The notes beneath the pieces were generated by a model, which worked only from the letters and a program-made list of their open reading frames with translations, did not search any database and was not told the DNA's origin. Positions 51,035 to 59,629 of a DNA stretch of 64,000 bases are shown here, piece by piece (positions within the stretch are counted from its first letter, which is position 1; every line of letters starts with the position of its first letter). Source of the DNA: CAKZLS01 sp963701445 (GTDB taxonomy: Bacteria; Pseudomonadota; Alphaproteobacteria; Rhodospirillales; Defluviicoccaceae); contig CAVPAM010000010.1 of the NCBI GenBank assembly GCA_963701445.1, positions 62,001 through 126,000 on the forward strand. Reading direction: 5' to 3'. A program made the translations under genes and the position numbers.

Positions 51035-52171
51035 CTAATAGACGTAGTTGAGCATGCTCGCGATGTTCAGCCAGAGCCGGGCCAGACCGTTGAGCACGAC
51101 GTTGTCGGTGGGAAAGATCACGACGGTGATGGAGCCGCCGACGCGCATATCGACTTTCTCGTCCGATTCGCGCAGCCGGAGCCGGACGGGGAACCGCTGC
51201 GCCAGTTTGACCCAGTCGGTCGGACCTTGAATATCCGGTAGGTCGCCGGACGGCACCCCTTGGCCCTGCCCGATGCCCCAACCGACGCTCTCGACGGTGG
51301 CGTCGAAGATCCGGCCCGGATAGAGCGCCATGGTCAACTCGGCGGGGAGGCCGGGTTTCAAAAGCGGCAGGCTGTTTTCGCGGAAGTTTCCGACAATCCG
51401 CCAGTCGTCGGCGTCCACGAGGGTCATCACCGCCGCCCCGGCGTCGATGTACGTGCCCACCGTCAATTGGAGGTTGGTTACGTAGCCGTCCGAGGGCGCG
51501 GATACCTTGGTCCGCTCCAGGTCGTACTTGGCCTTGTTCAAGGCCGCTTGTGCCTTCGCTACGAGCGCGTTGGTATCGCCGATCTTGGCGGCGAGGCTTT
51601 CCTCGGCCTTGGCCTGGTTGGCCAGCGACCGTTGCAGGAGCGCTCGCCCGGCGGTTACCCTGTCCTTCGCCTGATCCACCTGGATCATCGGCGTCGCGCC
51701 CTTGGCCGCTGCTTTCGAGAAGCGGTCGTATTCCGTTTGCGCGAACTTGAGATCCGCCCGCATCTGTTCGATCGTGTCGTTGGCGAGATCGAGGTCCCGC
51801 TCCAGAAGGGCGACCTCCTTGCGCGCGAGAGCCAGTTCGGCCCCGAGCTGATCGACGAAATAGGCAAAGGGCCGCGCGTCCAACTCGAACAGGAGCCGGC
51901 CGGCTTCGACCCGCTCGTTGTCCTTCACGTGGATGGCCGTGACGATGCCGTCGACCTGTGGAGCGATCTGGGTGACGTTCGCCTGAATGTAGCCCTCGCC
52001 GGTCATCGGCGTGAAGCGGTCCAGCAACGCATAGTAGGTAATCAACAGAACAATGACGACGACGATGCCGGCGGCGATGAGTTTCGGTGAAGAACCGACG
52101 CGGCCCCCGGATTTCTTGGGAGCGGATGGCGGCGCCTCGTTTTGGCCGCCGCTGTCTGGTAAGGCCGTCAT
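51035..52171 (-). CDS. HlyD/EmrA-family efflux periplasmic adaptor
   Basis: A 378-residue membrane-fusion protein. Seen: one membrane segment at about 30-51 (LIAAGIVVVIVLLITYYALLD), the biotinyl-lipoyl half motif YIQANVTQIAPQVDGIVTAIHVKDNERVEAGRLLFELDARPF, a long coiled coil (about 105-210), the second lipoyl half (TKVSAPSDGYVTNLQLTVGTYIDAGAAVM) and beta-barrel domain. Ends with a hydrophobic LARLWLNIASMLNYVY. The likely partner of the adjacent FUSC transporter. Confidence 0.9.
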   Translation of the reverse strand: MTALPDSGGQNEAPPSAPKKSGGRVGSSPKLIAAGIVVVIVLLITYYALLDRFTPMTGEGYIQANVTQIAPQVDGIVTAIHVKDNERVEAGRLLFELDARPFAYFVDQLGAELALARKEVALLERDLDLANDTIEQMRADLKFAQTEYDRFSKAAAKGATPMIQVDQAKDRVTAGRALLQRSLANQAKAEESLAAKIGDTNALVAKAQAALNKAKYDLERTKVSAPSDGYVTNLQLTVGTYIDAGAAVMTLVDADDWRIVGNFRENSLPLLKPGLPAELTMALYPGRIFDATVESVGWGIGQGQGVPSGDLPDIQGPTDWVKLAQRFPVRLRLRESDEKVDMRVGGSITVVIFPTDNVVLNGLARLWLNIASMLNYVY

Positions 52172-52227
52172 TGTGAAAATCCGTGGGATCCGCGACTTGC
52201 CATGCGGGATCTTGAAGTCAGGTCACA

Positions 52228-52653
52228 TCAACGGTCAAGCGTCTTGGCGATGAAAGCGGCGGCGCCCATTCCGCCCTTGTTCCTGAACCGTGAAATGCAG
52301 CGCTTGAGAAACGTCGCGCGGGGATCCCCGGCGTCGCCCATGGCGGCCCGCTCGTCGGGCGTCGGCGTCCATTCCATCACCACCACGGTGCCGTTCCTGC
52401 GCATGCGAAAGCGCGCGCCCGACGGCTCCACCTGGACCTTGACCGCCGGGAACACATTCGCGGGCCCGCCGTCCTCGGAAACGAAAAGGTAGTCGTCCCA
52501 GGAATTGGGACCGGCGCGCCGGTAGTGGCCGACGATGTGCCCGGAAAAGCTCCGTTTTGTGCGGGCGTTGGGCTGGAAGACGCCGCGGCTGTCCACACGC
52601 GTTTCTGGACCGCCTTTCCGCTTTGCTTCATTATCTTGATCTTGTACTGGCAT
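52228..52653 (-). CDS. Hypothetical protein (141 aa)
   Basis: Not recognised. A charged N-terminal 30 residues, then a compact beta-rich core (GHYRRAGPNSWDDYLFVSEDGGPANVFPAVKVQVEPSGARFRMRRNGTVVVMEWTPTPDERA) and a helical basic end. No signal or membrane segment. Divergent from the GrlR-like gene with 37 bases between starts. Confidence 0.5.
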   Translation of the reverse strand: MPVQDQDNEAKRKGGPETRVDSRGVFQPNARTKRSFSGHIVGHYRRAGPNSWDDYLFVSEDGGPANVFPAVKVQVEPSGARFRMRRNGTVVVMEWTPTPDERAAMGDAGDPRATFLKRCISRFRNKGGMGAAAFIAKTLDR

Positions 52654-52690
52654 TCGGAAGTCGTAGAGCTTGATTCCGGGAGAAGCAAGG

Positions 52691-53023
52691 ATGAGCGTGG
52701 ACGGCGTTTGGAAAGTGGAGATGCTGGGGCCCTACGGCTGGGAGCGGATCTCCACGGCTTTTCTCGAATCCGGCAAGTGCCGGACGGCCAGCAAGGACCA
52801 TTACTCCCAGGGCACCTATACCCAGACCGGCGATCACCTGAGCATCGAGACCGACATGATCGTCTTCGGCGAAATCCGCTCGCTGTTCGGCAGGCGGGAC
52901 AACCGTTTCGACCTCAACATCGAAGCGGAGATATCCGGGGACACCATCAACGGTAAGGCGAACGACCACAACGGCCGGTATACCCTGCACGTCCGCGCCA
53001 CCCGGCTCGCCGATCTCGCCTAG
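52691..53023 (+). CDS. GrlR-like small protein (110 aa)
   Basis: Seen: MSVDGVWKVEMLGPYGWERISTAFLESGKCRTASKDHYSQGTYTQTGDHLSIETDM ... INGKANDHNGRYTLHVRATRLADL. The order of strands, the GxWKVE start, YSQGTYTQTGDHLSIE and a closing DTINGKA recall the calycin-like GrlR/negative-regulator fold, though similarity is weak. ATG 52691 follows an AAGCAAGG site. Its stop overlaps the convergent hydrolase gene by four bases. Confidence 0.45.
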   Translation: MSVDGVWKVEMLGPYGWERISTAFLESGKCRTASKDHYSQGTYTQTGDHLSIETDMIVFGEIRSLFGRRDNRFDLNIEAEISGDTINGKANDHNGRYTLHVRATRLADLA

Positions 53024-53706
53024 ACCGCCCGCCGTCGCAGGGCGAAAAGCCACTGGTAGAGGCCCGGCTCGGCGTAGGCGGCATCGCAGGTCAGCACGTG
53101 CGGCCCGCGTTCTCCCCGGCGTTCCAGCCGGTAGGGCATCTCCGTCAGGTTACCGTATTTCGCAAGACGGCGAATTGCGTCTTTCGAGCCGTTCGTGAGC
53201 TCCGTGATCTCGTCGTTCTCGGCGAAGGCGATCCACGCGGGCAGTTCGGCCAGCGCGGGTAGCGCGTCCGGCGCCGGGCACCGCCCGCAGACCGACGAGA
53301 GCGAGGCGAAGCGCGCCGGTTGGCGGAGCGCGACGCAGAACGCGCCGATCCCGCCCATGCTGAAACCGCTGACGTGAAGCCGGTTTGCGTCCGTTCCATC
53401 CGTCCGGGCGATTTCTTCGACGAGGTCGTCCAGCGCCTGGAGCACGTCATCGTCGCACCAGGTTCTGTCGGGCGGACACTGCGGGGCGATCACAAGGAAC
53501 GGAAAGGGCCCGTCCAGCAGCCGCCGCCCGCCGGCCCGGAACTTGGGAAGGCCCCAGTCGCGGACCCGGGTCAGCTCCTCGCCGCCGGACCCGCGCTCGC
53601 CGACGCCGTGGAGAAACAGGATGGCCGGCGCCCCGCCGGGCGGACGGAGGGCGTCGGCGTCGGGCGCGAACCAGAGGCAGCTGACGTCTCTTACAAAACC
53701 GGTCAC
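53020..53706 (-). CDS. Alpha/beta hydrolase (dienelactone hydrolase/esterase-like)
   Basis: Serine hydrolase of 228 residues. Seen: oxyanion-loop ILFLHGVGERGSGG, the nucleophile elbow LHVSGFSMGGIGAF (Ser in GFSMG), a strand with catalytic acid candidate AWIAFAENDEI (Asp), and a His near the end (GPHVLTC). No signal peptide. Resembles poly(3-hydroxyalkanoate)/feruloyl-esterase-like and phospholipase/carboxylesterase proteins. Overlaps the phosphatase gene upstream by four bases (ATGA), so co-translated; substrate not inferable. Confidence 0.82.
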   Translation of the reverse strand: MTGFVRDVSCLWFAPDADALRPPGGAPAILFLHGVGERGSGGEELTRVRDWGLPKFRAGGRRLLDGPFPFLVIAPQCPPDRTWCDDDVLQALDDLVEEIARTDGTDANRLHVSGFSMGGIGAFCVALRQPARFASLSSVCGRCPAPDALPALAELPAWIAFAENDEITELTNGSKDAIRRLAKYGNLTEMPYRLERRGERGPHVLTCDAAYAEPGLYQWLFALRRRAV

Positions 53707-54347
53707 CTCCAGTTCCGCTCCAGGTCGGCGAACGGTTCCGCGAGCGGACCGGTGAAAACCTCGCGCAGGATCTCTTTTTCGGCGATTTGCCAGTTCTGAT
53801 CCTGGTTGTTCTCGGGATGAAACAGCGAGACCTGCCGAGCGCGGTTCTTGATGTCCTCGCGATAGGTGTCGAGCAGATCGCGATAACAGCCGTCATAGGC
53901 TTCCCAGTACGGCTCGGCCTCCGGGCGCCCCTCGACAATCAGATCGAACGCGGGATCCTTCGACATCCCCTCGACGAAGGTGAGGTAGCCGAGCACGGTC
54001 AATGGCGAGCGGTTGATCCCGGCCGTGCAGTAGACGTAAACCTTGTGGCGGCTCCTGAGCGCCACGTGAAGGCACGCCACCGCGCCGGGAAGCTGCCGCC
54101 GCTGCTCGGGCGGATCGAAGTCGCGCATGGGCGTATTGAGCATGACAAGTCCGCTGCTCTGTCCGTGGCGTTTGTGCTCCTCGTAATCGATGTCGAAGGC
54201 GCCCCTGCATTCGTCCGTCTGCAGGGACAACAGGGCCGTCGCGCCCGTATCCTTCCTTATCTTGTCGATATCCCTCGTGGTCATCGGGCAGGCACCGATG
54301 ACCAGATCATCGCGCACCTCGTTCCAGTTGAGCGTCCACCGCCACAT
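53703..54347 (-). CDS. Dual-specificity phosphatase resembling plant SEX4/LSF2 glucan phosphatases
   Basis: A 214-residue DSP. Seen: LVIGACPMTTRDIDKIRKDTGATALLSLQTDE, general acid Asp in PMRDFDPPEQRRQLPGAV, and the active-site loop VYCTAGINRSP, with Cys and Arg in CxxxxxR. Known: SEX4, LSF2 and laforin share the CxAGxxR(A/S)P loop and the DFDP acid loop. I infer activity on a phosphorylated polysaccharide or other non-protein substrate; no carbohydrate-binding module is present. Overlaps the hydrolase gene; glgC lies about 9 kb away. Confidence 0.78.
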   Translation of the reverse strand: MWRWTLNWNEVRDDLVIGACPMTTRDIDKIRKDTGATALLSLQTDECRGAFDIDYEEHKRHGQSSGLVMLNTPMRDFDPPEQRRQLPGAVACLHVALRSRHKVYVYCTAGINRSPLTVLGYLTFVEGMSKDPAFDLIVEGRPEAEPYWEAYDGCYRDLLDTYREDIKNRARQVSLFHPENNQDQNWQIAEKEILREVFTGPLAEPFADLERNWR

Positions 54348-54414
54348 TCCCGCCTCCTACGTCCCCAATCGCGCTCGTTTCAAAAGTGTTGAAAGCGGCT
54401 CCCGTTCGCAAGCC

Positions 54415-55764
54415 CTAATCGGCGGCCGGGCGCCGGTCCGCCTCGTCCGCGAGCGCGCGCAGCGCCGATGTCACCGCGACCGGCGGCGCGGGCACGGTTT
54501 CCAAATTGTGAAGATGTTCGGGCAGACGATCCAACTGGTCCGCGGCGTGGGCGCGGATCGCGTCGAGATCCGGCCGCGCGCCAACGATCCGGCCCGCCTT
54601 CATGACGGGCGCGATCAGGGCCTGGCCGTCCCGGCGGTCTCCCTCCACCGTCAGGATGTCGCCGATCAGCCGTCCATCCTCGCCGTATCGCCGGAAAACC
54701 TGCTTACGGCCGGGCCAGGTGGCCTTGCCCTCCGATCGTTTGCGGCGCGGGGTTCCGGCGTACTCCTGCATCTTGTAGGCGCAGTCCAGCGCCGGAGCGT
54801 CCTCGGAGGTGACCAGCGCGGTGCCGACGCCGAAGCCGTCGATGGGCGCGCCCTGGTCGACCAGCCATTTCAGCTTGTCTTCGTCGATGCCGCCGCTGGC
54901 GAAGATGAGCACGTCCTTGAGACCGCCGTCGTCGAGGATGCGCCGGACCTTCCGGGCGTGGTCCGCGAGGTCGCCGCTGTCAAGCCGGACAGCATTTATG
55001 GCGATTCCGTCCGCGGCGAGTTTCGGCGCCAGCCGCGTCACCTTCCGGGCGCCGTGCTCGGTGTCGTAGGTGTCGATCAGGAGAACCAGGTTCGCGGGTC
55101 GCGAGCGCGCGAAGTTCTCGAACGCCGCCAACTCGTCGTCGTGCGCCTGCACGAAGGAATGCGCCATCGTCCCGTAGATGGGGATGCCGAACAGCGGATC
55201 GGCGAGGACCGTCGCGGTCCCGTCGAACCCGGCGATGTAGGCCGCGCGCGCCGCCAGCACCCCGGCCTCGGATCCGTGGGCGCGGCGCAACCCGAAATCG
55301 ATCAGCCGCCGGCCGCCGGCCGCCAGCACCATCCGCGCCGCCTTGGAGGCGATCAGGCTCTGGAAGTGGAGGATGTTGATCAGGCGGCTTTCGACCAGCT
55401 GGGCCTGGGGCAGGGGGGCGGTGATCCTCAGGATCGGCTCGTCGGCGAAGAAAACCGTGCCTTCGGCCATGGCGTGCGCGTCGCCGGTGAACCGGAACCC
55501 CGACAGGTAATCGATGAAATCCGATCCGAAGCGGCCCGTCTCGCGGATCCAGTCGAGCTCCGCCTCGCCGAACCGGACGGCGGTCAGGAAGTCGACGGCC
55601 TGCGCCAGGCCCGCCGCCATCAGGAAGCCCCGCCGTTTCGGCAATTTGCGCGAGAAGAACTCGAACACCGCCGTGTCGGTCATGCCGTGATCCAGGTAGG
55701 ACTGCATCATGTTGAGTTGGTAGAGATCGGTGAGCAGGGGCGAATGTCCGATGTCCGTGACCAT
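54415..55764 (-). CDS. pncB: Nicotinate phosphoribosyltransferase
   Basis: NAD salvage: nicotinate plus PRPP (and ATP) to nicotinate mononucleotide. Seen: LTDLYQLNMMQSYLDHGMTDTAVFEFFSRKLPKRRGFLMAAGLAQAVDFL, LIASKAARMVLAAGGRRLIDFGLRRAHG (catalytic region), PIYGTMAHSFVQAHDDE with the phosphoacceptor His, IDTYDTEHGARKV, VRLDSGDL and FASGGIDEDKL, GFGVGTALVTSEDAP. 449 residues, the long (type 2) form. Eleven bases after the DUF72 gene and 67 before the phosphatase, same strand. Confidence 0.95.
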   Translation of the reverse strand: MVTDIGHSPLLTDLYQLNMMQSYLDHGMTDTAVFEFFSRKLPKRRGFLMAAGLAQAVDFLTAVRFGEAELDWIRETGRFGSDFIDYLSGFRFTGDAHAMAEGTVFFADEPILRITAPLPQAQLVESRLINILHFQSLIASKAARMVLAAGGRRLIDFGLRRAHGSEAGVLAARAAYIAGFDGTATVLADPLFGIPIYGTMAHSFVQAHDDELAAFENFARSRPANLVLLIDTYDTEHGARKVTRLAPKLAADGIAINAVRLDSGDLADHARKVRRILDDGGLKDVLIFASGGIDEDKLKWLVDQGAPIDGFGVGTALVTSEDAPALDCAYKMQEYAGTPRRKRSEGKATWPGRKQVFRRYGEDGRLIGDILTVEGDRRDGQALIAPVMKAGRIVGARPDLDAIRAHAADQLDRLPEHLHNLETVPAPPVAVTSALRALADEADRRPAAD

Positions 55765-55775
55765 CCATGCCTCCG

Positions 55776-56534
55776 TTAGCCGTCCGCTCGCGACATGGCG
55801 ATCAGACGTTTTGCGTCTTCGGGGGCCGCCCCCTCGGCGTCGTTGTCGAAATAGACATGGACGTCGATGCCCGCCGCCAACCAGCCCCGCGTCTTTTCGG
55901 CCCAGGGCCGCAATCCCTCCTCACCGTAGGCCGTCGCGTACAGTCTTTCATGCCCGTGCAGGCGGACATACGCAAGGGACGATGTAACCGCGTCCCAGAG
56001 GGGCCAGCGCGGCGCGTCGGAGATACAGGTGGCGAGGCGATAATCCTCGAGAACGGCGCGTGTCTCCGCGTCGAACCACGACCGATGGCGGAATTCCATG
56101 ACGTGGCGTGTTTCCGGCCACGCTTCCAGGCGGCTTCCGAAGTTCCGAAGCAGCGCGGTGTCCTTCTGGAACGTCGGCGGGAGCTGCCAGAGGACCGCCG
56201 CCAGCTTGTCCGCGAGTGGCGCCAGTCCGTCCCTTGCTCGAGCCAGGGAGTCGGCCACGTCATCGAGGCGGCGGACGTGGGTGACGAAACGATGGCCCTT
56301 GACCGCGAAGGCGAAGTCGGGAGGCGTGGTCTCTCGCCACCCCGCCACGGTCTCCGCCTTAAGTTGGCGATAGAAAGTGGCATTGACTTCGACGCCCGTG
56401 AAATGCGCCGCGCAATGAGACAGCCACAACCGCCTGGGCACCCCGGCGTAAAAGCCCTCGCGCCAGGAGGGATAGGTCCAGCCGCTGGTGCCGATCCGGG
56501 CCCTCGCCGCCTCCCGCCGGTCGCTCACCCCCAT
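55776..56534 (-). CDS. DUF72 (YecE-like) protein
   Basis: A 252-residue TIM-barrel protein of unknown activity. Seen: RIGTSGWTYPSWREGFYAGVPRRLWLSHCAAHFTGVEVNATFYRQ, the DUF72 hallmark; FAFAVKGHRFVTH; LWQLPPTF; VMEFRHRSWF; YVRLHGHERLYATAYGEEGLRPWAEKTRGW; and VHVYFDNDAEGAAPEDAKRL. ATG 56534. First of the reverse run DUF72-pncB-DSP-hydrolase. Confidence 0.92.
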   Translation of the reverse strand: MGVSDRREAARARIGTSGWTYPSWREGFYAGVPRRLWLSHCAAHFTGVEVNATFYRQLKAETVAGWRETTPPDFAFAVKGHRFVTHVRRLDDVADSLARARDGLAPLADKLAAVLWQLPPTFQKDTALLRNFGSRLEAWPETRHVMEFRHRSWFDAETRAVLEDYRLATCISDAPRWPLWDAVTSSLAYVRLHGHERLYATAYGEEGLRPWAEKTRGWLAAGIDVHVYFDNDAEGAAPEDAKRLIAMSRADG

Positions 56535-56738
56535 GTTGTCCTTCGATGCGGATCCCGTTGGCGCTTTGTCATTGTGCGGCTCCGTTCGCACTGCCCGGCT
56601 CAGACTAGCGCACGTGAGGTCGGCAAGAAAGTCGCGGGAAACTTGTTCGATGCTCTCCTGTTTTCGCCGGTGTTGACGTAAAGTTCCATCAGGCGTGACT
56701 GGCGCCGGAGAGAACCCGGCGGAAGGATAGAAGGGCGA

Positions 56739-58403
56739 ATGCGCAAGCGAACGGGCGGTCAGGTTGTGGTGGACGCGCTGCGGGCGTCGGCGGTGGAGGC
56801 GGTGTTCTGCGTGCCCGGCGAGAGCTACCTGCCGATCCTGGACGCCCTTTATGACGCGCGGGAGGACATTCGCGTGATCACCTGCCGCCACGAGCACGGC
56901 GCGGCGGTGATGGCGGAGGCTTACGGAAAACTCACCGGCCGGCCGGGCGTCTGCATGGTGACCCGAGGCCCCGGTGCCTGCAACGCCAGCATCGGTGTCC
57001 ACACCGCCTTTCAGGACTCGACCCCGATGATTCTCCTGGTGGGGCAGGTGGACACGCCGTTTCTCGGCCGCGAGGCGTTTCAGGAAATCGATTTCGTCCG
57101 CATGTTCGGCCCGGTGGCCAAGGACGTCATCCAGGTGGCGAGGGTCGACGACCTGCCGGCGGCCATGGCCTCGGCCCGGTGGACCGCGCTCGGCGGCCGG
57201 GCGGGGCCGGTGGTCGTGGCGTTGCCCGAGGATATCCTGCCGGCGACCACCGAAGCGGCGGAGGCCGATATGCCGGAGCCGGAACGGCCGGAGCCCGCTC
57301 CGGGCACCATGGAGGAGTTGCGTCGCGTGCTTCACGATGCCACGCGGCCGTTGATGCTGGTGGGTGGAAGCGGCTGGACGAACCGGGCGAAAGCCGACCT
57401 GGCCGCCTTCGCGTCGGCCAACGGCCTGCCCGTGTGCTGCGCGTTTCGCCGCCACGACATCTTCGACAACGACGATCCGGGTTTCGTGGGCGAACTGGGC
57501 ATCGCGCCCAATCCGGAATTGTTGGCGCGCGCCAGGCAGGCCGACGTGCTGCTCGCCGTCGGCACCCGCCTCGGCGAGATCGTGACACAGGGTTACACTT
57601 TGATCGGCGGCGACGAGCCCAGCCAGTCGCTGGTTCATGTGCACGTGGACGCGGCGGAACTCGGGCGGGTGTTCCCGGCCGACCTCGCCATCCACTCGGG
57701 GATGGAGGAATTCGCGGCCCGGGCGCGGGCGCTGCCGCCGGCGGACGGGCGGCGCCGGTCGGGGTGGGCGGCGGAGTTGCGCGCAAGCTACGAACGCGAC
57801 ACGGCGATTCCGGTCGTGGAGGGCGAACTCGACCTTGGGCGGGTGATGGCGGAGGTGCGAAGCCGCCTGCCGGCGGACGCGGTGGTGACCGTGGACGCGG
57901 GAAACTTCAGCGGCTGGCCGCAGCGGTTTCTCCGCTTCGGGGCGGGACGCCGCCTGCTGGGCGCCACCAACGGCGCCATGGGATACGGCGTACCGGCGGC
58001 GGTGGCGGCCAAGGTGCTCGATCCCGGGCGAATGGTGGTGGCCTGTGTCGGCGACGGCGGGTTCGGCATGACCGGACAGGAACTGGCCACGGCGGTTCGC
58101 CACGGCGTCGCGCCGGTGATCCTGGTGTTCAACAACGCCATGTACGGCACCATCCGGATGCACCAGGAGCGCGCCTATCCCGGCCGGGTGATCGGCACCG
58201 GCCTGACCAACCCGGATTTCGCCGCGCTTGCCCGCGCGTACGGAGCCCACGGCGAGACGGTGACCCGGACGGACGAATTCGCGCCCGCGCTGGATCGGGC
58301 TTTTTCATCGGGCACGGCGGCGCTGATCGAACTTCGCTACGACCCGGAGATCATCAGTACCCGGACCCGGCTGTCGCGGATCGGAGGAAAATCGCCGTCA
58401 TGA
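56739..58403 (+). CDS. Thiamine pyrophosphate-binding enzyme (acetolactate synthase-like)
   Basis: A 554-residue TPP enzyme. Seen: N-terminal Pyr domain with catalytic Glu in VFCVPGESYLPILDAL (residue about 28), EHGAAVMAEAYGKLTG, central FAD/transhydrogenase-like domain, and C-terminal PP domain with VGDGGFGMTGQELATAVRHGVAPVILVFNN (GDG...NN cofactor motif). Could be a decarboxylase or ligase; the coupled zinc alcohol dehydrogenase suggests a 2-oxoacid decarboxylation followed by aldehyde reduction (inference). Overlaps the next gene (ATGA). Confidence 0.9.
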   Translation: MRKRTGGQVVVDALRASAVEAVFCVPGESYLPILDALYDAREDIRVITCRHEHGAAVMAEAYGKLTGRPGVCMVTRGPGACNASIGVHTAFQDSTPMILLVGQVDTPFLGREAFQEIDFVRMFGPVAKDVIQVARVDDLPAAMASARWTALGGRAGPVVVALPEDILPATTEAAEADMPEPERPEPAPGTMEELRRVLHDATRPLMLVGGSGWTNRAKADLAAFASANGLPVCCAFRRHDIFDNDDPGFVGELGIAPNPELLARARQADVLLAVGTRLGEIVTQGYTLIGGDEPSQSLVHVHVDAAELGRVFPADLAIHSGMEEFAARARALPPADGRRRSGWAAELRASYERDTAIPVVEGELDLGRVMAEVRSRLPADAVVTVDAGNFSGWPQRFLRFGAGRRLLGATNGAMGYGVPAAVAAKVLDPGRMVVACVGDGGFGMTGQELATAVRHGVAPVILVFNNAMYGTIRMHQERAYPGRVIGTGLTNPDFAALARAYGAHGETVTRTDEFAPALDRAFSSGTAALIELRYDPEIISTRTRLSRIGGKSPS

Positions 58404-59419
58404 CCCATCATGATCACATGCGCGCCATGGTTCTGGACGCGCCGCGCCGGACCTTGCGCCTGAGACGCGTGGCGCGGCCGGAGCCGGGACCCGGGCAGGT
58501 GCTGGTCAAGGTATCGGCGTGCGCGGTGTGCCGCACAGACCTGCACGTGGTCGACGGCGATCTGACCGAGCCCAAGCTGCCCATCATCCCCGGTCACGAA
58601 ATTGTCGGGCATGTGGTGGAAAGCGGGAAGGGGGCGGAGGGCTTCGCCACTGGCGACCGGGTGGGCATTCCCTGGCTGGGTTGGACGTGCGGCCGTTGTG
58701 CCTATTGCCGCTCGGGACAGGAGAACCTCTGCCCGGACGCGCGCTTCACCGGGTACCAGATCGACGGCGGCTACGCCGACTACACGGTTGCGGACGCGCG
58801 ATACTGTTTCCCCATCCACGGCGATTACACCGACGCCGAGGCGGCGCCGCTGCTCTGCGCCGGCCTGATCGGCTACCGCTCGCTCGCCATGGCCGGCGAC
58901 GCCGGGCGGCTGGGCGTTTACGGCTTCGGCGCCGCCGCGCATATCGTCGCCCAGGTGGCGCGGTTCCAGGGCAGGCGGCTGTTCGCCTTCACCCGCGAGG
59001 GCGACGCCATGGCCCAGGCCTTCGCCAGACGGCTCGGCGCCGAGTGGGTAGGGGGATCCGACGAGACACCGCCGGACCAATTGGACGCCGCCATCATCTT
59101 CGCGCCCGTGGGGGCGCTGGTGCCGGCGGCGCTCCGCGCCATCCGTCCCGGCGGCATCGTGGTGTGCGGCGGCATCCACATGAGCGACATTCCGGCGTTT
59201 CCCTACGACATCCTGTGGCGGGAGAAGAAGATCGTCTCGGTGGCCAACCTCACGCGCCGCGACGGCGAGGAATTCCTGAAACTGGCGCCCACGGTTCCGG
59301 TAAGAACCGAGATCGAGACGTTTTCCATGGAACGGGCCAACGAGGCCCTGAACCGCCTCCGCGACGGCGAACTCACCGGGGCGGCGGTCCTGGTGCCGGG
59401 CGCGGACGCCGATACCTGA
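58400..59419 (+). CDS. Zinc-dependent alcohol dehydrogenase
   Basis: Medium-chain dehydrogenase of 339 residues. Seen: catalytic zinc ligands CAVCRTDLH and GHEIVG, the structural zinc cluster CGRCAYCRSGQENLC, and a Rossmann fold LGVYGFGAAAHIVAQVARF. The sequence belongs to the zinc-binding alcohol dehydrogenase family that uses NAD(P). Start ATG 58400 overlaps the TPP enzyme stop, so translation is coupled; ATG 58418 is an alternative. The 210 bases after it (59420-59629) hold no gene. Confidence 0.92.
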   Translation: MTHHDHMRAMVLDAPRRTLRLRRVARPEPGPGQVLVKVSACAVCRTDLHVVDGDLTEPKLPIIPGHEIVGHVVESGKGAEGFATGDRVGIPWLGWTCGRCAYCRSGQENLCPDARFTGYQIDGGYADYTVADARYCFPIHGDYTDAEAAPLLCAGLIGYRSLAMAGDAGRLGVYGFGAAAHIVAQVARFQGRRLFAFTREGDAMAQAFARRLGAEWVGGSDETPPDQLDAAIIFAPVGALVPAALRAIRPGGIVVCGGIHMSDIPAFPYDILWREKKIVSVANLTRRDGEEFLKLAPTVPVRTEIETFSMERANEALNRLRDGELTGAAVLVPGADADT

Positions 59420-59629
59420 AACGAACATGCTCGGCGTTCGCGATTTTGGCCCGAACCCGCGAAAATAGGTGGCGTTGACGGACGGGGAAAAGCGTGCCAA
59501 TGGTGAGGGGCTATCCGAGCCGACTGGTCCGACGGTTGGCCGACCTGGAGTTCCGCGCATTTTCCCCCCGAGAATGCTCCGCTCATTTGTTTCCGGTGGC
59601 GCGGCGCCGGGCAGGACAAGGGTAAAGAC

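Noticed and set aside
55776..58250. An 824-codon reverse frame
   Set aside because: Only the 3' part (from ATG 56534) is the DUF72 gene; the upstream part is antisense to the TPP enzyme.
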